From contig CACXKR010000005.1 in assembly GCA_902768335.1 (NCBI GenBank), positions 1 to 52,378 on the forward strand: a DNA stretch of 52,378 nucleotides, written 5' to 3'. Position 1 is the first letter of the stretch. Every line of letters begins with the position of its first letter. Source of the DNA: an uncultured Erysipelotrichaceae bacterium. Its GTDB lineage: Bacteria > Bacillota_I > Bacilli_A > RFN20 > CAG-826. Made by a program: the position numbers and the translations under genes. The notes below the pieces were generated by a model. It was not told the origin of the DNA, made no database searches, and saw only the letters and a list, made by a program, of their open reading frames with translations. Positions 18,288 through 26,020 of the stretch are shown here, piece by piece.

Positions 18288-20329
18288 CCATCTCTTGTCT
18301 TATGTTGATAATAGATTCCAAATAACGCAAACGGGACAATAGACACTAATCCAACATAGAAGAATGGTCTAGCGATTTGATATCCTTTTGAATTCTTAAA
18401 AACTAAATCAATTGAATATTCACCATTAGGCAGTTCAAAAGCAACTAATCCATCGACGTTTTTACCGCTCGCTAAATATTTGCCGTTTGAATAGATTTGA
18501 TATTCGGTGTTATAGAATTGTGGGAACTGAATTAAGGCAGTTTGACTGTTAATGTTCACATTAAACGAGTTATTTGGAGAATTATATTTTGTAATTGAAA
18601 TCTCTCCCTCACCTTCAAGGAAAACAGGATTGTATTTTGTGTAATCTTCCGCCGAATAAATGAATAATGTTGGTTCGACATACCAATAAGTTAAAGCAAG
18701 ATGAACTTTCATCCAGAGCGAATTAGTATAAGTTGGTTTATATTCCGAATCCATTAAAACGTATGGAACCATTTCGTTTTGGGCGCCCGAATATCTCGCG
18801 GTATAGTCGCTTGTTACATATTCGGCCGTAATTTGATCACCATACATATTGCGCTTCTCATATTGATAATCTAAACGCTTCTCAATTAATCCCTGCGATA
18901 AGGTAATCATCAAAGTCGATAGCATTGCAAAAGAGATAATTGTTTGGCGATACTTCTTCAAATAAGTAACGATTATGGTAACTAACATAAATACAAAGAA
19001 CATAGTTAAACCCCATAATCTCCAGGCGAATTGAGTCTGATAGAAGATGGAAGGCATATATTCCCAAACTCCAGGTACAAACATCAAGATGATACAAATG
19101 AAAATTGCCACTAATAAGAAATAAATATCGAAATTATACTTAGCTTTTCTTAAACCGGTTTCTTCATCAAGTTCGGCTGGACTTCCTAGATAATCAAATG
19201 CTTCATAAATGAGGAAAAATAAACCGAGTGCAACATATATTTCTAAACGAATTAAGAAGAAAACAGGAAGCGCGAATAAAGCAACCAAATTTACAAACCA
19301 ACGATAGTATTTATTTTTAGGAGCTTTCTTAATAAATGTATCCGCAATAAGCATGTTGATAATAGAGACAATGAAAATGAAAATAGAGAATAAAATCACC
19401 GACACTGTTTCGACATTCCAACCGTCGCTTCCTTCGTTGTTTGAAATAAAAATTAAATTCAAAAAACCCGAGAAATGCGCGGATAATGAGGTAGAATCGG
19501 CCACATGTTCATAATTTGTCCAATCGATAATAGGATCATTTAAACGATAAATTCCAGATGTGCTAGTCGAAAGAGCATTAAAGAAATAAAATCCAACTAA
19601 ACAAAGAATCAAAACAGCTGATGCAGTAAGTGATGGCCAGATAGTAAATCCTTCTCTTTTTCGGATGAATTCTTTGACATTAAATGCAAGATAAAGAACA
19701 CCAAAAATTGCACACATTAATCCTGTATATGGATGCGACATGATTGCACCAGCAGAACCAATCACCAAAGCAATATAGGGTCCAACATTATATTTCTGGT
19801 CATGGACAATTGAATATGCTCCATAAAAGATAAGGGGGATGAAACAAATTGCAACAGCTTCTGCAAATGCTGTACGACATACAGCGCAGAAAATTCGATA
19901 TGGCATGACGACGAATAAGACCGCAGCAATAATCGAGATATGAACGTTATTTGAAATTTTATAAGCAAGCTTATAGAAAAACAAACCACCTAAATACGTG
20001 GAAAGAATAATAACGGCTTTATAACCAAAAACAGCGTTTTGACCAAAGATAAACGAAATAATTGCGGCAGCATAATGGGGAACTGGTCCATAGAATCCAT
20101 AGGTATTCATTGCAAAACCACCCATGAAAATGCGGTTTGTGCTTAATCCAAAGTAACCGTGATTGAAACCGTAAATTAAGTCTGTGATTTGGAAGAGATG
20201 AAAGCGAATATCATCACCTTCCACCACTCCATTAAAAAAGACAAAATAGTTCGAAACTAAAGTTGCAACTATAAGCAAAACGTATGGATATGATTTTTTT
20301 AGAATATCTAAAACCTTTTTACCAAGCAT
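18269..20329 (-). CDS. large polytopic membrane protein, GT-C/PTPS-related type
   Basis: A 686-residue protein with about eleven to twelve hydrophobic helices over residues 10-470, a large polar extracytoplasmic domain (about 480-655) rich in Y, N and S, and one final helix near 660-680. The first outer loop carries E-G-D-D (about residues 37-40) in an EGDDIRFHLFQ context, like the acidic catalytic motif of GT-C glycosyltransferases and of the family annotated as 6-pyruvoyl-tetrahydropterin synthase-related membrane proteins. It may transfer lipid-linked sugars to a surface polymer, by inference. The gene is single, with a leaderless promoter and its own terminator. Confidence 0.7.
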   Translation of the reverse strand: MLGKKVLDILKKSYPYVLLIVATLVSNYFVFFNGVVEGDDIRFHLFQITDLIYGFNHGYFGLSTNRIFMGGFAMNTYGFYGPVPHYAAAIISFIFGQNAVFGYKAVIILSTYLGGLFFYKLAYKISNNVHISIIAAVLFVVMPYRIFCAVCRTAFAEAVAICFIPLIFYGAYSIVHDQKYNVGPYIALVIGSAGAIMSHPYTGLMCAIFGVLYLAFNVKEFIRKREGFTIWPSLTASAVLILCLVGFYFFNALSTSTSGIYRLNDPIIDWTNYEHVADSTSLSAHFSGFLNLIFISNNEGSDGWNVETVSVILFSIFIFIVSIINMLIADTFIKKAPKNKYYRWFVNLVALFALPVFFLIRLEIYVALGLFFLIYEAFDYLGSPAELDEETGLRKAKYNFDIYFLLVAIFICIILMFVPGVWEYMPSIFYQTQFAWRLWGLTMFFVFMLVTIIVTYLKKYRQTIISFAMLSTLMITLSQGLIEKRLDYQYEKRNMYGDQITAEYVTSDYTARYSGAQNEMVPYVLMDSEYKPTYTNSLWMKVHLALTYWYVEPTLFIYSAEDYTKYNPVFLEGEGEISITKYNSPNNSFNVNINSQTALIQFPQFYNTEYQIYSNGKYLASGKNVDGLVAFELPNGEYSIDLVFKNSKGYQIARPFFYVGLVSIVPFALFGIYYQHKTRDGKKEES

Positions 20330-20335
20330 GGGAAT

Positions 20336-20364
20336 ATCTTAACAAACAAAATAATAATATACAA
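20336..20364 (-). promoter_or_regulatory. leaderless promoter of the GT-C-like gene
   Basis: Minus-strand TTGTAT (20359-20364), 17-base spacer, TAAGAT (20336-20341), then six bases to the ATG at 20329. Transcription would begin at the A of the start codon, so no Shine-Dalgarno is possible. Confidence 0.5.
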
Positions 20365-20393
20365 TTCACCGTTACAAATTTATTTGTTAAAAT
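20365..20393 (+). promoter_or_regulatory. leaderless promoter of the small membrane protein gene
   Basis: TTCACC (20365-20370), 17-base spacer, TAAAAT (20388-20393), then six bases to the ATG at 20400. The predicted start site is the A of ATG. Its -35 box abuts that of the divergent promoter. Confidence 0.52.
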
Positions 20394-20399
20394 CAATGT

Positions 20400-20864
20400 A
20401 TGGCAAAAGTGAAGCAAAGCGAAAAATTAAGAGTCTCAGCTTTTAGAATAATTTGGATTTTTGCAATCCTTTTTGTAGTGATGACTGCAATATTTTATAT
20501 TTCTTTTCAACACGATAATTTTTGGCCACTTGAAATAAGTTTTTATATTTACGCGCCTATTCTATTAGTGATGTCGATTTTCTTTTCTATTCTCACAAGT
20601 AGAGCGACTTATTATCAAGTCGATAAACATAGACTAATTCATTCAAAGATGGGGCAAGTCAAAGAATATCAATGGAAAGACATTCTCTATATAAATGAGG
20701 AATGGTCTAGAAAACACAAGATGTTACTCTTCTATATGGCAGATGGAAAAGATCGATATTTAGCATTCGATAAAGAGGGAATTATTTTTGAATATGCTCT
20801 CACTTATTCTCGTCTTTTATCCAAAGAAGAGTTCTTAGCACGCTTTCCAAATGCAAAACTCTAG
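20400..20864 (+). CDS. small membrane protein with PH-like cytosolic domain
   Basis: A 154-residue protein with two hydrophobic helices (about residues 14-35 and 45-67) followed by a polar domain of short beta-strands (YYQVDKHRLIHSKMGQV, then DILYINEEW and KMLLFYMADGKDRYL). This layout resembles bacterial PH-like (bPH) membrane proteins, but I would not assign a family firmly. No Shine-Dalgarno precedes the ATG; the -10 box sits six bases upstream. It is divergent from the GT-C-like gene and 61 bases before rpmB, which has its own promoter. Function unknown. Confidence 0.65.
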   Translation: MAKVKQSEKLRVSAFRIIWIFAILFVVMTAIFYISFQHDNFWPLEISFYIYAPILLVMSIFFSILTSRATYYQVDKHRLIHSKMGQVKEYQWKDILYINEEWSRKHKMLLFYMADGKDRYLAFDKEGIIFEYALTYSRLLSKEEFLARFPNAKL

Positions 20865-20893
20865 TTTACAAGGTTAATTAGTTTTGATAAAAT
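20865..20893 (+). promoter_or_regulatory. rpmB promoter
   Basis: TTTACA (20865-20870), exactly 17 bases, TAAAAT (20888-20893). A leader of about 25 bases with AAAGAGGT precedes the rpmB start. Confidence 0.68.
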
Positions 20894-20925
20894 ACACAAT
20901 GCTTTTATAAAAAGAGGTAGAAATT

Positions 20926-21114
20926 ATGTCAAGAAAATGCCAAATCTCAGGAGTCGGACCAAAAAGCGGAAACGCTCGTTCACACTCAAATATTGCTACA
21001 CGTCGTGTTTGGAATGCCAATTTACAAAAGTATAAAATCAACATCAATGGCAAAATGGTCACCGTTAAAATGACCGCTAGAGCACATCGTGCTTTACTCA
21101 AAAACGCTAAATAA
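20926..21114 (+). CDS. rpmB: 50S ribosomal protein L28
   Basis: Large-subunit protein of 62 residues. It has the SRKCQISG start, the SHSNIATRR motif and the TVKMTARAHRALLK C-terminus typical of L28. Only the first cysteine of the zinc-ribbon form remains, so this is a zinc-independent version. It has its own promoter and a GC-rich terminator. In Bacillus rpmB follows rpe and thiN; here it lies convergent to the same operon's end, so the neighbourhood is preserved. Confidence 0.96.
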   Translation: MSRKCQISGVGPKSGNARSHSNIATRRVWNANLQKYKININGKMVTVKMTARAHRALLKNAK

Positions 21115-21127
21115 GTTCGATTTTGTT

Positions 21128-21155
21128 AAAAAGAGGGATGCGTTGCATCCCTTTT
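21128..21155 (+). terminator. bidirectional terminator between rpmB and the rpe operon
   Basis: AAAAGAGGGATGC, loop GTT, GCATCCCTTTT. T-runs occur on both strands, so it can end rpmB from the left and the long gmk-rpe operon from the right. Confidence 0.88.
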
Positions 21156-21158
21156 AAT

Positions 21159-21851
21159 TTACTTTATTAAACTTAAGAAGAACAATATTTCTCCAAGTAT
21201 TGAAGCTAATATCGTGATCCATTCCGATAAAGCGAGAACAAAAATTTTACCTCTAGAATAAACTCTTTCACCGTTCTCATTTACCTTATATTCAAGCTTA
21301 GCCCAAGAAGATAATTTGGGATTAACAATAATAAATAAAATAGATAAGGAAACTAGCGTGGATAAAATAGCGAGCACTAAAGCGGGAATTCTAGTTTCCC
21401 CAAATCCCCAATAATGTTTAAAAACTAAAAATGATAATAGAGTCGCTAAAGCATTTGCTAAAAATGTTAAACACATTGAGATGGTTGCTAGATAAATGTG
21501 CGTTTTAGTAAATCTAGCATCAAAGAAGAACAACAAACAGTTGCTGATCGCTGCTAGACCAAAAATACAAGTAACAAAAATCGTTAAGAAGCCTAAATCC
21601 CCGAATTCACCGATAAGCGGGGTGATAAAGAAAATTGGAGAAAATGCAAAACCTGTTAACACAAACATTAAAGTTTTGAAAACTGAAGCGACATTTGAAT
21701 TAAGTTTCAAAAATTCATATGGAAAATTTCGTAGCGGTGAAAAATCTTTTTTTCTAAGACTAGAATTTAGCAAAAGTATCACCAAAAGGATAAGAAAAGA
21801 AAGTGCAAAACCAGAAAGAGAAAAAACCCAAATTAAATTCGAAGAAATCAT
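21159..21851 (-). CDS. six-helix membrane protein, unknown
   Basis: A 230-residue protein with six hydrophobic helices (about residues 5-29, 55-80, 87-110, 118-145, 155-176 and 204-229). Loops are short, and one polar stretch near 178-203 reads KLEYKVNENGERVYSRG. No catalytic motif is recognised. It overlaps rpe by 4 bases (ATGA) and is last in the gmk-priA-...-rpe operon, where Bacillus has thiN. It is not a ThiN-like soluble pyrophosphokinase. A transporter-like or structural role is possible, but nothing in the sequence decides. Confidence 0.65.
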   Translation of the reverse strand: MISSNLIWVFSLSGFALSFLILLVILLLNSSLRKKDFSPLRNFPYEFLKLNSNVASVFKTLMFVLTGFAFSPIFFITPLIGEFGDLGFLTIFVTCIFGLAAISNCLLFFFDARFTKTHIYLATISMCLTFLANALATLLSFLVFKHYWGFGETRIPALVLAILSTLVSLSILFIIVNPKLSSWAKLEYKVNENGERVYSRGKIFVLALSEWITILASILGEILFFLSLIK

Positions 21852-22501
21852 CTTAAAGTTTTAATCCTTTCTTCAAAGTCGTCATGGCCAAATAAATATG
21901 ATCCGGCAACTAGAATATCTGCTCCAGCTTTGCGGCACATTTGACCGGTCTCACCATTGATTCCACCATCAACTTCAATTAAGCAATTTAAGCGGTTTTT
22001 GTCGATGATTTTTCTTAATTCTACGATTTTTTCAAGTGCTTCTGGCATGAATTTTTGGCCGCCTTTACCTGGTTCGACAGACATCACTAAAACTAAGTCT
22101 AATTTGCTGAGCAAAGATATGATTGAATCCACTCCTGTTGCAGGTTTTATTGATATCCCAGCTTTGCAATTTAAAGAATGAAGTTTATCAATGATTTTAT
22201 TAGCTTCATCAAGGGAGCCAACCGCCTCAATATGGAAAGTGACAAGATCAGCACCACAAGAAACAAATAAAGGTGCTTCAATTGCAGGATCGCTAACCAT
22301 GATATGTACATCATTAACCATTTTGTGATTCTTAGAATTTTGTCTAACTGTGGAGGCTTTAAAAGAAACATTTGGAACAAATTTTCCATCCATGATATCC
22401 CAGTGAATATATTCTGCGCCAGACTTCTCTGCTAATTTAATTTCCTCGAATAGTCTTTCTTTATCGGCGGCTAATAATGATGGAGATACAAGATGTTTCA
22501 T
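21848..22501 (-). CDS. rpe: ribulose-phosphate 3-epimerase
   Basis: Interconverts ribulose-5-phosphate and xylulose-5-phosphate in the pentose phosphate pathway. The 217-residue TIM barrel has the metal residues in HWDIMDGKFVPN (H34, D36), VHIMVSDP, the flexible VEPGKGGQKF loop and the phosphate-binding EVDGGIN region. Length is standard. It overlaps rsgA by 4 bases, and the rsgA-rpe order is conserved with Bacillus. Confidence 0.96.
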   Translation of the reverse strand: MKHLVSPSLLAADKERLFEEIKLAEKSGAEYIHWDIMDGKFVPNVSFKASTVRQNSKNHKMVNDVHIMVSDPAIEAPLFVSCGADLVTFHIEAVGSLDEANKIIDKLHSLNCKAGISIKPATGVDSIISLLSKLDLVLVMSVEPGKGGQKFMPEALEKIVELRKIIDKNRLNCLIEVDGGINGETGQMCRKAGADILVAGSYLFGHDDFEERIKTLR

Positions 22502-23364
22502 TTTTTAAACCTCTCAATTCTATAAGGAAGCGAATCCAACAATTTAATATATGCTTCATAACCTTCTTTAGAAAGGTTGCCTTTAGATATTTCTTCTTTT
22601 ATTTTACATTGTTTTTCATTTTGATGTAGACAATTTGAAAAATAGCATTGGGTATATAAATCATTATATCCAGGAAAGTACATTGCTAAATCTTCTTTGA
22701 AGATATTTAAGTCTAAGGAAGAAAATCCAGGAGTATCTGCAATAAAACCGTCTTCATATGGAAATAAAATAACTTCTTTAGTTTGATGTTTTCCACGGCC
22801 TAATGCATATGAATATTCGCCAATTTTTCTTTCAAAATTTTTGTCGATAGCGTTTATCGCAGAAGATTTACCAACTCCAGTTTGACCTATAAAGACAACT
22901 GTCTTACTTTTGATATCATTTTTAAGTAGATCGATCTCAGAATTCTCATCTTTACTTAAGTAATAAACTTTGATGTTAAGTTTTAAAAGATCATTTTTAA
23001 TTGCATCTAAATGACTTTTATCGCTTAGTTTATCTACTTTAGTAAAAATGACTGAAGCAGGAATAGAATTCATGTTAGCGTAAGTCAAAAACTTATAAAG
23101 AAGCTCAACCGATAGTTCTGGCTCCACCACAGACATCGTAACAAAAATCATGTCGATATTGGCGACTTTGGGTCTAATTAATTCGTTCTTTCTTTCCTCG
23201 ATATGCTCAATAACCATTTCCTCATCGTTAAAACGAACATCATCGCCCACTAATAATTTTTGATTTTTATGGCGAAATATTCCTTTTGGAAATAGACGGT
23301 AATTGATTCCGCTAGAATAGACAACGTAAATACCACCAACCGTGGATAAGATTTTTCCTAACAT
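22498..23364 (-). CDS. rsgA: ribosome small subunit-dependent GTPase RsgA
   Basis: Circularly permuted GTPase that checks late 30S maturation. The 288-residue protein has an N-terminal OB-fold (to about residue 65), the permuted G-domain with TKVD (G4) preceding GQTGVGKSS (G1) and DTPGFSS (G3), and a C-terminal zinc site C-x4-C-x-H-x5-C around CYFSNCLHQNEKQC. It starts one base from the kinase gene's stop. The prpC-prkC-rsgA order is a hallmark of Firmicutes. Confidence 0.95.
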   Translation of the reverse strand: MLGKILSTVGGIYVVYSSGINYRLFPKGIFRHKNQKLLVGDDVRFNDEEMVIEHIEERKNELIRPKVANIDMIFVTMSVVEPELSVELLYKFLTYANMNSIPASVIFTKVDKLSDKSHLDAIKNDLLKLNIKVYYLSKDENSEIDLLKNDIKSKTVVFIGQTGVGKSSAINAIDKNFERKIGEYSYALGRGKHQTKEVILFPYEDGFIADTPGFSSLDLNIFKEDLAMYFPGYNDLYTQCYFSNCLHQNEKQCKIKEEISKGNLSKEGYEAYIKLLDSLPYRIERFKK

Positions 23365-24242
23365 TATTTAAGACCGAAGAATCTTTTTATAAAATTGCGC
23401 TTTTCTCGGAAATTATCCTTGTTTTGCATTGATATTTTAATTGCTTCAAGCATTTCATCCGCGCTTTGATAGCGATCTTTCGGATTCTTTTTGCAGGCTT
23501 TTTGAATGATTTTATCAATCTCTTTTGAGACCTCAGGATTATATTTTGTAACGCTTGGAAATGGCTTTTTAATATGAGCAATTGCAATATCGATTGCGTG
23601 TCCTACTTCATAAGGAAGTCGACCAGTAATAAGTTGGAAGAAAGTAACACCTAAAGAATAAATATCACTTTGAACTGTTGCGGGTTGACCTGAGCAAACC
23701 TCTGGAGCTAAATAGAAAACTGAACCCATGATACCTTCCTCAGTTTTTGTTTCGTTAACATTAGAATCAACAGCAATTCCAAAATCCGAAAGTTTAATCG
23801 TTCCATTTGGAAGATAGAAAATGTTTTGAGGTTTAATATCACGGTGAATGATTCCGTTTGAGTGAATATAACTAACCGCGCTTAAAAGCTGGCACATAAT
23901 TTCGCAAGATTCATAGACATTGATTTGAGTCAAAAATTCAATCTTTTCAAACAAAGTTTGACCTTTAATGTATTCATACGCCATCCAAGGACGAGATTCA
24001 TAATATCCTTGATCGTAAACTTGAATGATATTTGGATGATGCATGCTAGCGCAAGCTCTAACTTCGTTTTCAAATCTAGTGACATTATCAGGATTATAGA
24101 GCAAGTCTTCTCGCATAATCTTAATTGCGACAGTCCTTCTTAAAACTGTATCGGTTGCTTCAAAAACTTCAGCCATACCGCCTGTGCCAATACGAGCTGT
24201 TATTCTATACCTTTCATCAAGTCGATCGCCTATCTTAATCAT
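23364..24242 (-). CDS. prkC: serine/threonine protein kinase, PrkC-like but soluble
   Basis: Hanks-type kinase paired with the PP2C phosphatase encoded upstream. The 292 residues contain the glycine loop IGTGGMAEVFE, the VAIK lysine, catalytic HRDIKPQN, DFG in LSDFGIA and APE in YLAPEVC. It ends at a basic KRFFGLK tail straight after the kinase domain. PrkC in Bacillus and Staphylococcus continues into a transmembrane helix and PASTA repeats that sense cell-wall fragments; both are absent here. Signalling input must differ. It overlaps the phosphatase by 8 bases. Confidence 0.92.
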   Translation of the reverse strand: MIKIGDRLDERYRITARIGTGGMAEVFEATDTVLRRTVAIKIMREDLLYNPDNVTRFENEVRACASMHHPNIIQVYDQGYYESRPWMAYEYIKGQTLFEKIEFLTQINVYESCEIMCQLLSAVSYIHSNGIIHRDIKPQNIFYLPNGTIKLSDFGIAVDSNVNETKTEEGIMGSVFYLAPEVCSGQPATVQSDIYSLGVTFFQLITGRLPYEVGHAIDIAIAHIKKPFPSVTKYNPEVSKEIDKIIQKACKKNPKDRYQSADEMLEAIKISMQNKDNFREKRNFIKRFFGLK

Positions 24243-24993
24243 GCTTATATGCCTCCCAGTATGCTATTCCGATGTTATCGGAACCACCATGACTTTTAGC
24301 AACACCAATCAAAGTCTCGGCTTTTTGATCTATTCTTTCATTTGTTGAAAGCGCACTATGAATTTCAACTTCAGTCGCATTGTTATATAAACCATCTGAA
24401 CAAAGCAAAATAGAAAATCCATTGTTTGGATAAAATTTATAATCAAAACTGACTGATGGGAATGTTCCAACAGCGTTCATTAAAATATGTCGTTGAGAGG
24501 AAGTTTCTCTTTCTTCTTCACTTATCTTACCAGTCGCATATAGATATTCGACATAAGTTTGATCTTCACTTAATTGTTGAAGGCCTTTCTTTCTAACAAA
24601 ATATGCTCTTGAATCACCAGCATTTACGACAAATATTGAATCGCCATATAAAATCGCCATAACGACAGTTGTTCCCATGTCTTTATAAATGGGATCTTTT
24701 TGGGCTTCATCAAAGATGACTTTATTTACTTTTCGCATTGTAGTGCCAATCCAACGACGCACCGAAACATAAGAAAGAAATCCGTTTTTCTTTTTAAATT
24801 CGGCACTGATTGTATCAATTGCTAATTTGGAAGCGTAATCACCTTTATTGTGGCCACCCATTCCATCGCAAACGCAAAGCAAAACATTGCCAGAGGCATT
24901 GATTAAAGCAGTCGCTTGATCTTCGTTAGTCGAGCGAACGCAACCGATGTCGGTTTTAGCAATAAATTGTCCTTTATAATTAGTGCCCTTCAT
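24235..24993 (-). CDS. prpC: PP2C-family protein phosphatase (PrpC/Stp)
   Basis: Mn2+/Mg2+-dependent phosphatase that removes phosphate from serine and threonine, opposing the neighbouring kinase. The 252-residue protein has the metal-binding NEDQ, CDGMGGHNKGDYAS, VNAGDSRAY and C-terminal GGSDNIG motifs of bacterial PP2C. An AAAGGAAG site precedes the ATG, which overlaps the rlmN end by 14 bases. Confidence 0.95.
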   Translation of the reverse strand: MKGTNYKGQFIAKTDIGCVRSTNEDQATALINASGNVLLCVCDGMGGHNKGDYASKLAIDTISAEFKKKNGFLSYVSVRRWIGTTMRKVNKVIFDEAQKDPIYKDMGTTVVMAILYGDSIFVVNAGDSRAYFVRKKGLQQLSEDQTYVEYLYATGKISEEERETSSQRHILMNAVGTFPSVSFDYKFYPNNGFSILLCSDGLYNNATEVEIHSALSTNERIDQKAETLIGVAKSHGGSDNIGIAYWEAYKHD

Positions 24994-26020
24994 GTTCTTC
25001 CTTTGCTCTTAATTGCCCACAGGCAGCATCTATATCATTTCCAAATTCTTTTCTTACTGTTGTATTAACACCATGTTGCATTAAATAAGAGAAGAATTTA
25101 TGAACTTGTTTTTCATCGCTTCTTTTAAAGGAATTTTCATCCACAGGATTGTATGGAATGAGATTAACGTAAGCGAGAGTGCCTTTAATTAGTTTAACTA
25201 ATTGTTTGGCACATTCAAGAGAATCATTAACATCTTTGAGCATAATATACTCAAAAGTAACTCTTCTTCCGGCGTTTTTCTCATAGTAACGAACTGCTTC
25301 CATAAGCTCTTCCATCTTATAACCTTTTGAGATTGGCATAATCTTATTGCGAATTTCATCATTAGGCGCATGTAAAGAAATTGCTAAATTTGATTGAAGG
25401 CCTTCATGAGCATATTTCATAATTCCCGGGACAATTCCACAAGTGGAAACCGAAATATGTCTCGCTCCGATTGCCAATGCTTTAGGATGATTAATAATAC
25501 GAATAAAATCGATAACATTATCATAATTATCAAAAGGTTCACCGGTTCCCATAACAACAACATGAGATACTCTTTGGCCCTTTTCTAAAAGCACTTCATT
25601 CATTACGAGTACTTGACCGACAATTTCATGGACTTCAAGATTTCTCTTCTTTTTAAGAAGACCACTTGCGCAGAAAGCGCAGGCCATATTGCAGCCAACT
25701 TGGCTAGAGACACAAATTGCATTGCCATACTTATATGGCATGAGTGCAGTCTCTATTTTCGAGCCGTCTTCAAGCTCTAAAAGTAATTTAATCGTGCCAT
25801 CTTTTGATTCTTGTTTTTTAAATATCTTTGGAAGAGTTAAGCAAAAATCACGTTTTAATTCATCTCTAAATGATTTTGAAACATCGCTCATCTCATCGAA
25901 GGTCTTAGCTTTCTTTTCATAAATCCAAGTGAAAAGCTGAGTAGCGCGGTACTTCTTTTGACCTCTTTCCATAAGAAGAGATTCGAGTTTACTAATTTCT
26001 TGTCCATAGAGATTAATCAT
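24980..26020 (-). CDS. rlmN: 23S rRNA/tRNA adenine C2-methyltransferase RlmN
   Basis: Radical SAM enzyme that methylates A2503 of 23S rRNA and A37 of some tRNAs. It has the C-x3-C-x2-C cluster in CNMACAFCASG, a GTGEPFDNYDNV segment, and a C-terminal methyl-carrying cysteine region (DIDAACGQL). The start is ATG 26018-26020 with AGAGGT upstream, giving 346 residues; nine upstream codons were rejected because they extend into the previous gene with no ribosome site. It overlaps the rsmB-like gene by 8 bases. Confidence 0.95.
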   Translation of the reverse strand: MINLYGQEISKLESLLMERGQKKYRATQLFTWIYEKKAKTFDEMSDVSKSFRDELKRDFCLTLPKIFKKQESKDGTIKLLLELEDGSKIETALMPYKYGNAICVSSQVGCNMACAFCASGLLKKKRNLEVHEIVGQVLVMNEVLLEKGQRVSHVVVMGTGEPFDNYDNVIDFIRIINHPKALAIGARHISVSTCGIVPGIMKYAHEGLQSNLAISLHAPNDEIRNKIMPISKGYKMEELMEAVRYYEKNAGRRVTFEYIMLKDVNDSLECAKQLVKLIKGTLAYVNLIPYNPVDENSFKRSDEKQVHKFFSYLMQHGVNTTVRKEFGNDIDAACGQLRAKEEHEGH

